64,000 nt of DNA from Actinomadura luzonensis (lineage in GTDB: Bacteria > Actinomycetota > Actinomycetes > Streptosporangiales > Streptosporangiaceae): positions 1,054,001 to 1,118,000 of the forward strand of contig NZ_JAKRKC020000002.1 in the NCBI RefSeq assembly GCF_022664455.2. Direction: 5' to 3'. Positions 22,038 to 29,358 of the stretch are shown in pieces. Both the position numbers and the translations under genes were made by a program. Below the pieces are notes generated by a model. The model was not told the origin of the DNA. It saw only the letters and a program-made list of their open reading frames with translations, and did no database searches. Position 1 is the first letter of the stretch; every line of letters starts with the position of its first letter.

Positions 22038-23416
22038 GAGCGGTCGATGAGGTTCCGCTGGATCTTCTCGACCGACTCCGTGATCACCTGGTCGGGGGAC
22101 ATCCGGCCGGACATCAGGCGCTGGAGGTTGTCGCCGAGGTAGTCCACGGACTGCGCCCACCACCCGGGGATCGGCGCGGCGGCCGGGATCGTGGCCGCCG
22201 CCTCGACGGCGACCTTCCACAGGTCCTGGCCGCCGAGCGCCTCGATCGGCCGGAACAGCGGCTTGTCCGGGTCGAGCGCCGGGGTGTAGCTGGGGATCGA
22301 GGTGGACAGGCCGCCGGGGTAGACGTCGTTGGGGCCGTAGACGGCGGTGTAGCCGGGCTCCTTGAAACACAGGAACTCGTACAGCAGCCAGGCCAGCTCC
22401 GGGTTCCTGGCCTTGGCGGGGATGACGAAGCTGCTGCCGCCCATGGCGCCGCTGCGCGCGCCGCCGGGCGTCCAGGCGGGCAGCGGGGCCGCCCGCCACC
22501 TGCCCTTGGTGGCCTTGAGGAGCTGCTGCGGCGCGAACGACCACCAGATCGCCCACGGCACGAACACCTGCTGCCCGCCGTCGAGGGCGCTGATGTCGGC
22601 CGGCTCCAGGTAGGGGGCGTGGGTGACCAGGCCGTCGTCCACGGCCGAGCGGACCCAGGTGAGGATGCGCCGGTACTCGGGGGAGTCGAGGCGCAGCCTG
22701 CCCTGGGCGTCGGTGAGGCTCGTCCCCTGCTGGTTGGCCAGCATCTCCAGCCACAGCTGGCTGAGGAACGGGGTCTTCTCCAGGTGGATGGGGCGGGTCC
22801 TCGGGTCCTTCTCCTTGACCGTGCGGGCGGCCGTCAGCAGGTCGTCGTACGTGGCCAGGCCCGCCGGGTCCACGCCCGCGCTCTCCAGCACGTCCTCGCG
22901 GTACCACAGCAGGCCCGGGTCCAGGTCCCACGGCACCCCGTAGATGCGGCCGCCCACGGTGTTGACCGACAGCTTGTACGCCGACGTCCGCTCCCGGTAG
23001 GGCGCGATCAGGTCGGTCAGGTCGTACAGGTGCTCGGCCTGCCCGCCGATCCTCGCGTCGTCCCAGAAGCTGCCGTCGGGCACGTCCGTGCCGCTGATCA
23101 GGGTGTTGGCCAGCTTGGCGTCGATGTCCACCGCCTGGTGCCGCACCGTCACGTTCGGATAGGCCTGGCGGAACCTGCCGATGGCCGCGTCGAAGACCTT
23201 GAACAGGTCGCCGGACCGGTTCCAGACGGTGATCTCGCCCTTGACCGACGACGCCGAGGCGGTCGGCCTGGCCAGCTTGCTCGGCTGCGCGCCCGCGCCG
23301 CCGGCTCCAGGGGCTCCGGGGGCGCACGCCGCCAGCGCGCCGCCCGTGGCCGCCAGCGCGGCGGCGCCCAGGCCGCCCTTGAGGAAACCGCGGCGGCCAA
23401 TGGGGGTTGGGGACAT
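22034..23416 (-). CDS. Sugar ABC transporter substrate-binding lipoprotein
   Basis: 460 residues, family 1 extracellular solute-binding protein. Residues 5-30 have a twin-arginine motif (GRRGFLKGG), a hydrophobic stretch and the lipobox LAAC with Cys31, so it should be folded before export and anchored outside by lipid. The mature part begins with EITVWNRSGDLFKVFDAAI and carries many Trp residues suited to oligosaccharide binding (WDLDPGLLWYRED, WAIWWSF). First gene of the importer/GH2 operon. Its promoter region holds two identical palindromes, the likely sites of the divergent LacI repressor. Confidence 0.95.
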   Translation of the reverse strand: MSPTPIGRRGFLKGGLGAAALAATGGALAACAPGAPGAGGAGAQPSKLARPTASASSVKGEITVWNRSGDLFKVFDAAIGRFRQAYPNVTVRHQAVDIDAKLANTLISGTDVPDGSFWDDARIGGQAEHLYDLTDLIAPYRERTSAYKLSVNTVGGRIYGVPWDLDPGLLWYREDVLESAGVDPAGLATYDDLLTAARTVKEKDPRTRPIHLEKTPFLSQLWLEMLANQQGTSLTDAQGRLRLDSPEYRRILTWVRSAVDDGLVTHAPYLEPADISALDGGQQVFVPWAIWWSFAPQQLLKATKGRWRAAPLPAWTPGGARSGAMGGSSFVIPAKARNPELAWLLYEFLCFKEPGYTAVYGPNDVYPGGLSTSIPSYTPALDPDKPLFRPIEALGGQDLWKVAVEAAATIPAAAPIPGWWAQSVDYLGDNLQRLMSGRMSPDQVITESVEKIQRNLIDRS

Positions 23417-23448
23417 CCTCTACTCCTCAGCCAACGCTGTGAGGGTTC

Positions 23449-23491
23449 TGCAACGATGCAGACATCATGCATACTCCTCTGCAACGATGCA
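23449..23491. promoter_or_regulatory. Two LacI operators in the divergent sugar promoter
   Basis: TGCAACGATGCA occurs at 23449-23460 and again at 23480-23491, with centres 31 bp apart (about three helical turns), and a TGCAT between them. The inverted TGCA arms around a central CG fit LacI/GalR half-sites. They lie between the divergent binding-protein and LacI genes, so one repressor could shut both promoters. Confidence 0.75.
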
Positions 23492-23543
23492 AGAGTTGGT
23501 TTAGGATCTTCCCAGTTCCCCCCGCTGGAGGTATAGGAGTCCC

Positions 23544-24563
23544 ATGGCCGGTCCCACCCTGCGCGACGTCGCCAAGCGGGCGAACGTGTCCATCCGCACG
23601 GTCTCCAACGTGGTCAACGGGTACGCCCCCGTCTCCGCCGAGCTCAAGGCCCGGGTGCAGGCCGCGCTCGACGAGCTCGACTACCGTCCCAACCTGATCG
23701 CGCGCAACCTGAAGCAGGGCCGCACCGGGATGATCGCGCTGGTCGTGCCCGAGCTGGACGTGCCGTACTTCGCCGAGCTGGCCCGCCAGGTGATCACCGC
23801 CGCCCGCGCCCACGGCTACGTGGTGATGGTCGACCAGACCGACGGCGACGGCGAACGGGAGCGCGAGCTGCTGGGGCGCGACTCGCGGGCCACCATGTTC
23901 GACGGCCTGCTGCTCAGCCCGCTGACGATCACCGCCGACGAGCTACGCGCCCGCGGCAACCGCATTCCGGTCGTGCTGCTCGGCGAGCACATCGGCGGCG
24001 GCGGCTTCCACCACGTGGCCATCGACAACGTCGCCGCCGCCCGCGAGGCCACCGCCCACCTGCTGGGCCTCGGCCGCCGCCGGGTGGCCGCGATCGGCGA
24101 CCAGCCGTACGCGACGGGGGAGACCGCGCAGCTCCGCACCGCCGGCTACCGGCAGGCGCACGCCCGCGCCGGACTGGAGGTGGACGAACGGCTCATCGTC
24201 CCGACCCCGCGCTTCCACCGCGCGCTCGGCGCCGAGGCCATGGAGGGCCTGCTCGCCCTGCCCGAGCCCCCCGACGCCGTCTTCTGCTACAACGACCTGC
24301 TCGCCATGGGCGCGATGCGGGCCCTGACCCGGGCCGGTCGCCGCGTCCCCGACGACGTGGCGGTGGTCGGCGTGGACGACATCGAGGAGGGCCAGTACAG
24401 CACTCCCGCCCTGACCACGGTGGCCCCGGACAAGGGCGAGATCGCCCGCCGGGCGGTGGAGGCGCTGCTGGGGCTGATCGGCGGCTCGCCGGCCCCGCCG
24501 CACGACATCGTCATCCCGCACCGGCTGATCGTCCGCGAGAGCACGGGGGCGCCCGCCGCCTGA
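23544..24563 (+). CDS. LacI family repressor of the sugar importer operon
   Basis: 339 residues. N-terminal helix-turn-helix and hinge (TLRDVAKRANVSIRTVSNVVNGY), then the sugar-binding core with CYNDLLAMGAMRAL and VVGVDDIEEGQ. The ATG follows a GGAGG about 10 nt upstream. It is divergent from the ABC/GH2 operon with two matching palindromes in between. The recognition helix differs from that of the LacI at 3.3 kb (SIRTVSN against SVGTVSN), consistent with the different operators seen. Effector probably the imported oligosaccharide. Ends 10 bp from the convergent STAS gene. Confidence 0.94.
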   Translation: MAGPTLRDVAKRANVSIRTVSNVVNGYAPVSAELKARVQAALDELDYRPNLIARNLKQGRTGMIALVVPELDVPYFAELARQVITAARAHGYVVMVDQTDGDGERERELLGRDSRATMFDGLLLSPLTITADELRARGNRIPVVLLGEHIGGGGFHHVAIDNVAAAREATAHLLGLGRRRVAAIGDQPYATGETAQLRTAGYRQAHARAGLEVDERLIVPTPRFHRALGAEAMEGLLALPEPPDAVFCYNDLLAMGAMRALTRAGRRVPDDVAVVGVDDIEEGQYSTPALTTVAPDKGEIARRAVEALLGLIGGSPAPPHDIVIPHRLIVRESTGAPAA

Positions 24564-24573
24564 CGGGCGCCGC

Positions 24574-24939
24574 CTAAACGGAACGTTCCGCCGAGGCCAG
24601 CGCCTCCGCCACCGCCGCCTCCACGGTGGGGTGCACCGGCACGTGCGCCAGCACGCCGGTGATCTCCAGCAGGCGGGCCGGCAGCGGCTGCACGGCGGCC
24701 AGGCGCACCGCCCCGCCGCCGCGCAGGCAGGCCGTCGCGCACATGAGCAGGACGTGCAGGCCGGAGCTGTCCATGAACGGCACCCGGGACAGGTCGAAGA
24801 CGAGCTGGCCGCAGGGGGAGCCGAGGGTGTCGGTGACGTAGGCCTCGAGCTGACCGCGGTTGGTGGCGTCCATCTCGCCGCTCACGGCGATCACGGTGAC
24901 ACCCGGCAGGCGCTCGTGAGCCAGCGTCAAAGACGGCAT
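24574..24939 (-). CDS. STAS anti-sigma factor antagonist
   Basis: 121 residues, single STAS domain of the RsbV/SpoIIAA kind. The phosphorylation motif is intact: Asp57-Ser58-Ser59-Gly60 in PFMDSSGLHVLL. In its dephosphorylated form such a protein sequesters an anti-sigma kinase; a SpoIIE-type phosphatase like the one at 11.7-14.2 kb would activate it. Start ATG preceded by GAGGT. No kinase partner gene is adjacent. The 150 bp upstream carries its promoter region; no certain boxes seen. Confidence 0.9.
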   Translation of the reverse strand: MPSLTLAHERLPGVTVIAVSGEMDATNRGQLEAYVTDTLGSPCGQLVFDLSRVPFMDSSGLHVLLMCATACLRGGGAVRLAAVQPLPARLLEITGVLAHVPVHPTVEAAVAEALASAERSV

Positions 24940-25050
24940 CTACCTCGTCACCGCTCTCGCCGGCAGTTCGTGACCATCAATGAAGGATAGTCCGCCGGAG
25001 TCGTCCGCGATATCCCAGTCTAACGGCCGGGAATCGTCCGAAAACCCGGC

Positions 25051-25098
25051 CCGATCAGTGGCCCGATCAGTGGCCCGATCAGTGGCCCGGTCAGTGGC
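25051..25098. repeat. 12-bp tandem repeat over the exporter stop codon
   Basis: CCGATCAGTGGC is repeated three times exactly, then once as CCGGTCAGTGGC (25087-25098), which contains the stop codon of the minus-strand exporter (25091-25093). The array therefore begins in the last codons and runs into the intergenic DNA, with TGA repeated in frame every 12 bp. Confidence 0.85.
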
Positions 25099-26560
25099 CG
25101 TGGCCGTGACCGTGGCCCACGGCGGCGGGCCGGCCGGGCGGCACCAGCCCCAGCGAGACCAGCGCCGCCGCGCCCGCCGTCACCGCGCACACCGTGAGCC
25201 CCGCGACGAGCCCGCCGGTCCCCGCGGGGCCGTCCGCCGGGCCGCCCGCCAGGCTCGGCGCGGCCACGGCGGAGGCCACCGCCACGCCGATCGAGCCGCC
25301 CAGCTCGTGGAAGGTGTTGAGCACGCCCGAGGCGACGCCGTTCTCGCCGGGCGGGACGTTGGCCATGGTCGTGGTCGTCGCCGCCACGAACGCCGGCCCG
25401 ATCCCGAACGCGGCCAGCGCGAACCCGGGCAGCAGCGTCGCGTACGGGCTCGCGCCGGGGGAGATCCCGGTCATCAGCGCCGCCCCGGCCGCCGTCAGCA
25501 CGAACGCCGCCACCGCCACCGGCCGCCCGCCCACGCGGGGGATGAGACGCCCGCCGGCCTGCGCGCCGGCCGTGATCGCGACCGCCACCGGCAGGAAGAG
25601 CAGTCCGGTCTCCAGGGCGCCGAAGCCCCTGACGTGCTGGAGATAGAGCGAGGAGAGGAAGAACAGGGCCAGCATGAGCCCGGTGGCGGTCAGCATCACG
25701 AAGATCCCGGAGATCACCGGCCGCCGGGCCAGGGTCGCGGCGCGCATGAGCGGCGTCCGCACGACCCGCTCCACCGCCACGAACAGCGCGTAGAGCAGCG
25801 CGGCCCCGGTGAGCGGGAGCAGCGTCGGGGCCGCGCCCCAGCCGGCGTCGCCCGCCGTGACCAGGCCGTAGATCAGCAGGGCCGTCGCCGCGGTGACGAG
25901 CACCGCGCCGGGCACGTCCACCCGTCCGGGAGCGGCGGCCCCCGCTCTGGCCGGCCCTGTGGTGGTCTGCCCTGTGGTGGGCCGCACCGCGGTCGCCACG
26001 GCGGCCAGCACCAGCACGCCGATCGGCACGTTCACGACGAACACCCAGGCCCAGCCAGGGCCGGCGGTCAGGAGCCCGCCGAGGAGGACGCCGAACGCGG
26101 CGCCGGTGCCGCCGACGGCCGCCCACACGCCGAGCGCGCGCCCGCGCCGCTCGCCGTGGTAGACGGTGGTGATGACGGCCAGCGCGGCGGGGGAGAGCAG
26201 CGCCGCGCCGACCCCTTGCAGCGCCCGGCCCGCGATCAGCACCGCGCCGCTTCCGGCCAGCGCGCACAGCAGCGAGGCCGCGGTGAACAGGCCGAGCCCG
26301 GCCAGCAGCGTCCGGCGGGCGCCGAGGGTGTCGGCGAGCCGCCCGCCGAGCACCATGAGGCCGCCGAAGCACAGGGTGTAGGCGGTCACCACCCAGGTCA
26401 GCGCCGCGCGGCCGAGCGCCAGGTCCGTCCCGATGGACGGCAGCGCGACCTGCACCACCGTGATGTCGACGACCAGCATGAACTGGGCCAGGCAGAGCAG
26501 CGTCAGCAGGCCCCAGCCGCCCGGCCGGCGCACCTTCGCGCGTGAGGTGTCGGGTCTCAA
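25091..26560 (-). CDS. MFS drug exporter, DHA2 (EmrB/QacA) family
   Basis: 489 residues with about 14 membrane segments. Visible DHA2 motifs include VVDITVVQVALPSI in the first helix, GGRLADTLGARRTLLAG (motif A) and the PAALAVITTVYHGERRGRALG loop. It would expel hydrophobic drugs with proton influx. The C-terminus is GHGHGHGH, produced by the repeat array over the stop codon. The start is a TTG at 26560, with AAGGAGA 6 nt upstream; an upstream TTG would lie inside the operator. A TetR palindrome touches the ribosome site, and a tetR gene lies 130 bp upstream on the same strand. Confidence 0.9.
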   Translation of the reverse strand: MRPDTSRAKVRRPGGWGLLTLLCLAQFMLVVDITVVQVALPSIGTDLALGRAALTWVVTAYTLCFGGLMVLGGRLADTLGARRTLLAGLGLFTAASLLCALAGSGAVLIAGRALQGVGAALLSPAALAVITTVYHGERRGRALGVWAAVGGTGAAFGVLLGGLLTAGPGWAWVFVVNVPIGVLVLAAVATAVRPTTGQTTTGPARAGAAAPGRVDVPGAVLVTAATALLIYGLVTAGDAGWGAAPTLLPLTGAALLYALFVAVERVVRTPLMRAATLARRPVISGIFVMLTATGLMLALFFLSSLYLQHVRGFGALETGLLFLPVAVAITAGAQAGGRLIPRVGGRPVAVAAFVLTAAGAALMTGISPGASPYATLLPGFALAAFGIGPAFVAATTTTMANVPPGENGVASGVLNTFHELGGSIGVAVASAVAAPSLAGGPADGPAGTGGLVAGLTVCAVTAGAAALVSLGLVPPGRPAAVGHGHGHGH

Positions 26561-26570
26561 GGGAATCTCC

Positions 26571-26598
26571 TTAACTTGAACACGGGTGTTCAAGTTAA
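26571..26598. promoter_or_regulatory. 28-bp TetR-type operator palindrome
   Basis: Two perfect 13-bp arms, TTAACTTGAACAC and GTGTTCAAGTTAA, flank a central GG. The element directly abuts the AAGGAGA ribosome site of the exporter gene, so bound repressor would block transcription or its start. It is AT-rich compared with its surroundings. Confidence 0.85.
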
Positions 26599-26680
26599 CA
26601 CGCGTGAACGGTACCCCGGTAGGGTGAAGGAGGAGCCGGACCCGGCCGAGGCCGGACGGTCGGGCGTCCGGGCGAGGCTC

Positions 26681-26702
26681 AGGAGGACGTTAGGAGGACG
26701 TC
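26681..26702. repeat. 11-bp direct repeat at the tetR stop codon
   Basis: AGGAGGACGTT at 26681-26691 and AGGAGGACGTC at 26692-26702. The minus-strand tetR stop (TAA, 26690-26692) sits on the unit boundary. Smallest of the stop-codon repeats. Confidence 0.55.
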
Positions 26703-27283
26703 AGGAGCGACGTCATCGTGGCGACCAGCACCCGCTCCACGTCCTCGGGCGCCAGCCGTCCCGCCGCGCGCTCCTGGGCGGCGCTGTGGATGATCGAGAA
26801 GAACGTCGTGACCAGCCACGGCAACGGCAGGTCCGTACGGAAGTCGCCGTCCCGCCGCCCGCGCTCGATCAGCCGCTCCACCCGCCGCAGCGGGCGCTCG
26901 TGGTGCTCCCTGATGCGCTCGGTGGCCATGACCCGGTCGGCGGCCACGAACAGCCGCCGGTGCCGGTCGAGCACCTCCCACGACGAGCGCAGCAGCCGCG
27001 CCAGCGCCTCCGGCGCCGGGAGCCGGTCGAGGGCGGGGTCGTCCAGGACCGCGTCCGCCAGGCCGACCGCGTGCCGCATCACCGCGTCCACCAGCGCCTC
27101 CCGCGACGGGAAGTGCCCGTACAGGGTCACCCTGCCCACCCCGGCCGCCTTCGCGACGTCGGCGACGCTGGCCGACGGGTCGGCGCTGAGCAGCCGCGTG
27201 GCGGCCTCCAGGATGGCGGCGACGTTGCGCTCCGCGTCGGCCCTGCGGGCGGGCCCGGGCTGCCGGGGCGCGGCTCTGACCAT
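26690..27283 (-). CDS. TetR family repressor
   Basis: 197 residues. Helix-turn-helix at ~20-65 (ILEAATRLLSADPSASVADVAKAAGVGRVTLYGHFPSREALVDAV), then an all-helical ligand domain. It lies upstream of the DHA2 exporter on the same strand, with a separate promoter region and palindrome in between. It most likely binds the 28-bp palindrome and is released by an exported drug (inference). Starts 50 bp from the divergent MerR promoter region. Confidence 0.92.
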   Translation of the reverse strand: MVRAAPRQPGPARRADAERNVAAILEAATRLLSADPSASVADVAKAAGVGRVTLYGHFPSREALVDAVMRHAVGLADAVLDDPALDRLPAPEALARLLRSSWEVLDRHRRLFVAADRVMATERIREHHERPLRRVERLIERGRRDGDFRTDLPLPWLVTTFFSIIHSAAQERAAGRLAPEDVERVLVATMTSLLTSS

Positions 27284-27333
27284 GCCACCACCCTACGACC
27301 CCGCCCCTGCCCGCCGCCCCAGTCCGCCCGTCC

Positions 27334-27364
27334 TTGCATCGGACGCGGCGTCAGGGCCTAGCGT
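27334..27364 (+). promoter_or_regulatory. MerR-type promoter with 19-bp spacer
   Basis: TTGCAT (27334-27339) and TAGCGT (27359-27364) are separated by 19 bp, longer than the usual 17. The palindrome GACGCGGCGTC lies within the spacer. This is the classical arrangement activated by MerR proteins, which untwist the DNA. Transcription would start about where the GTG of the merR gene lies, implying a leaderless autoregulated message. Confidence 0.7.
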
Positions 27365-27372
27365 CGTCGGAT

Positions 27373-28104
27373 GTGAACGCAAGACGCTGGAGGATCGGCG
27401 AGCTCGCCGCCGCGACGGGCGTGACCGTGCGGACCCTGCGCCACTTCGACCAGATCGGCCTGCTGCGTCCCGCCGAGCGCTCGCCCGCCGGGCACCGCGT
27501 CTACACCGGCGACGACGTCCGCAGGCTCTACCGGATCCTGGCGCTGCGGGAGCTGCGGCTGCCGCTGGCCGAGATCCGGCGGTCGCTGGAGGCGGGGGCC
27601 GACCTGCGGGCCACCCTCGACCGGCAGCTCGACCAGGTGGAGCGGCAGCTCGCCGGGCAGCACGCGCTGCGCCGGCGGCTGCTCGGCCTGGCCGCGGCGC
27701 TCGACCGGGCCGGCCGTCCGTCGATCGACCAGCTCATCGACACCATGGAGGCGATGATGCAGGCCAGGCACTTCACCCCGGAACAACTCGCCCGCTTCGA
27801 GGAACGGCACCGCGAGCTCGGCCAGGACGGCCTCGCCCGCCGGATGCGGGAGCTGGACGGGCTGGCCGCCGAGGCCCGGGAGCACGCCGGACGCGGCACC
27901 GACCCGGCCGACCCGGCGGTCCAGGACCTCGCCCGCCGCTGGACGGCCGCCGTGGCCGGGCTCGCGGGCGGCGACCGGAACGCCATGTCGGCCATCTACG
28001 GCAAGATCGAGGCCCGCGGGCCGGAGGCGGCCACCAAGGGCATGCTGAGCGAGGACGCCTGGAGCCTGCTCAGGCGCGCCTTCGCCGTCGGCTTCCCCGT
28101 CTGA
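27373..28104 (+). CDS. MerR family regulator with TipAS-like C-domain
   Basis: 243 residues from the GTG at 27373. The MerR winged helix occupies ~3-70 (RIGELAAATGVTVRTLRHFDQIGLLRPAERSPAGHRVYTGDDVRRL), followed by a dimerisation coiled coil (~75-115) and a C-terminal helical domain (~120-243) like the antibiotic-recognition domain of TipA: EAMMQARHFTPEQLARFEERHRELG. TipA-like proteins sense thiopeptide or other antibiotics. The upstream promoter has a 19-bp spacer and its initiation point coincides with the GTG, so translation is probably leaderless. The adjacent DHA2 exporter could be a further target (speculative). Confidence 0.9.
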   Translation: MNARRWRIGELAAATGVTVRTLRHFDQIGLLRPAERSPAGHRVYTGDDVRRLYRILALRELRLPLAEIRRSLEAGADLRATLDRQLDQVERQLAGQHALRRRLLGLAAALDRAGRPSIDQLIDTMEAMMQARHFTPEQLARFEERHRELGQDGLARRMRELDGLAAEAREHAGRGTDPADPAVQDLARRWTAAVAGLAGGDRNAMSAIYGKIEARGPEAATKGMLSEDAWSLLRRAFAVGFPV

Positions 28105-28189
28105 ACCACCGCCGGCGCCCAAGACCGCATCCGGGCCGAGGCCGCGTCCGACCTGCGGCCGTGCCGGGTCCGAGGCCGCGCCCTGCGGC

Positions 28190-28636
28190 TCAGAGCTGCA
28201 GGGCGTGGTCCACCAGGCACTGCAGCGTGACCGCGCCCGTCAGCCGCTTGTCGGCGTCGACGACCGCGACCAGGGGGCTGCGGGTGCGGGCCATGAGCGC
28301 GGCCAGCTCCAGCACGGTCGCCTTCGCGTCGGCGACCGGCAGCTCGCGCGGCTGCTCGGGCAGGCACTCGCGGACCGTCTTCTCGCCCAGCCTGCGCAGG
28401 AACAGGTCGGCGTGGGCCTCGTCCACGACCCGCGCGAGCGCGGGATCGTCCTGGCAGTACGGCGGCACCGCCAGGCGCAGCACCTGGGTGCCCGGCAGGA
28501 TGCTGAGCGGCCGGGCGTCGTCGTCGACGATGATGAGGCCCGGCAGGTCCCGCTCCGCCAGCAGCCTGGCCGCCTCCAGCGCGGGGGTGTCCAGGGTGAC
28601 CGTCGGGAAGTCGACGGCGAGATCGCGTGCGCGCAT
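28190..28636 (-). CDS. CBS-domain pair protein
   Basis: 148 residues with two CBS modules (7-65: RDLAVDFPTVTLDTPALEAARLLAERDLPGLIIVDDD; 85-145: RECLPEQPRELPVADAKATVLELAALMARTRSPLVAVVD). Such pairs bind adenine nucleotides and act as energy or ionic sensors. It lies 60 bp downstream of trkA on the same strand, so it may be part of the potassium-uptake transcript (inference). Confidence 0.88.
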   Translation of the reverse strand: MRARDLAVDFPTVTLDTPALEAARLLAERDLPGLIIVDDDARPLSILPGTQVLRLAVPPYCQDDPALARVVDEAHADLFLRRLGEKTVRECLPEQPRELPVADAKATVLELAALMARTRSPLVAVVDADKRLTGAVTLQCLVDHALQL

Positions 28637-28695
28637 CAGTGTCCTCCGACCGACAGCCTAGCCAACCGCCCGCACCCCGGATCCCTGTGCCGGGC

Positions 28696-29358
28696 TCAGG
28701 GCAGCTCGGCGAACCGCTCGACCTGCTCAGTGCGCCCCGACACCAGGATGACGTCGCCGTAGGACAGCTCGGTCTCGGCGGTCGCGTACGTGAACGGCTC
28801 GCCCGGCGGCTTGACCGCGACGATCGTGACGCCGCGCTTGCGCCGCAGGTTGGACTCGCCGAGCGGCACGCCCACGTACTCCTTCGGCGGCCTGATCTTG
28901 GCGAGCGCGAAGTCGCCGTCCACCTGCATGAAGTCCAGCATCCGCCCGCTGACCAGGTGCGCGACCCGCTCGCCCATGTCATGCTCGGGGAAGACGACGT
29001 GGTGCGCGCCGACGCGGTCGAGGATGCGGCCGTGCTGGGAGCTGACGGCCTTGGCCCAGATGTCGTTGATCTCCAGCTCGACCAGCAGCGACGTGGCCAG
29101 GATGCTGGCCTCGATGTCGCTGCCGACGGCCACCACCGCCCGGTAGAAGTCGGGCACGCCGAGCTGCCGCAGCGCCTCCATGTCGGTGGCGTCGGCGGTG
29201 GCGATCTGGGTGATCTGCCCGGCCAGCGCCTGCGTGATCTTGGGCCGGTGGTCGATGGCCAGGACCTCGGTGCCGCGCCGGGTCAGCTCCAGCGCCAGCG
29301 AGGTGCCGAAGCGGCCCAGCCCGATGACGACCACCGGGTTGCTCTTGTGCTCAGCCAA
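28696..29358 (-). CDS. trkA: Trk/Ktr potassium uptake regulatory subunit (TrkA-N/TrkA-C)
   Basis: 220 residues, the size of KtrA/KtrC. The Rossmann nucleotide fold starts at residue 9 with VVVIGLGRFGTSLALEL (GxGxxG) and has Asp35-His36 (AIDHRP) at the end of strand 2, fitting NAD(H)/ATP binding. The C-terminal RCK_C domain (~140-215) could bind a further ligand such as c-di-AMP. It gates the TrkH channel. It overlaps the trkH stop by 8 bp, so translation is coupled. Confidence 0.93.
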   Translation of the reverse strand: MAEHKSNPVVVIGLGRFGTSLALELTRRGTEVLAIDHRPKITQALAGQITQIATADATDMEALRQLGVPDFYRAVVAVGSDIEASILATSLLVELEINDIWAKAVSSQHGRILDRVGAHHVVFPEHDMGERVAHLVSGRMLDFMQVDGDFALAKIRPPKEYVGVPLGESNLRRKRGVTIVAVKPPGEPFTYATAETELSYGDVILVSGRTEQVERFAELP

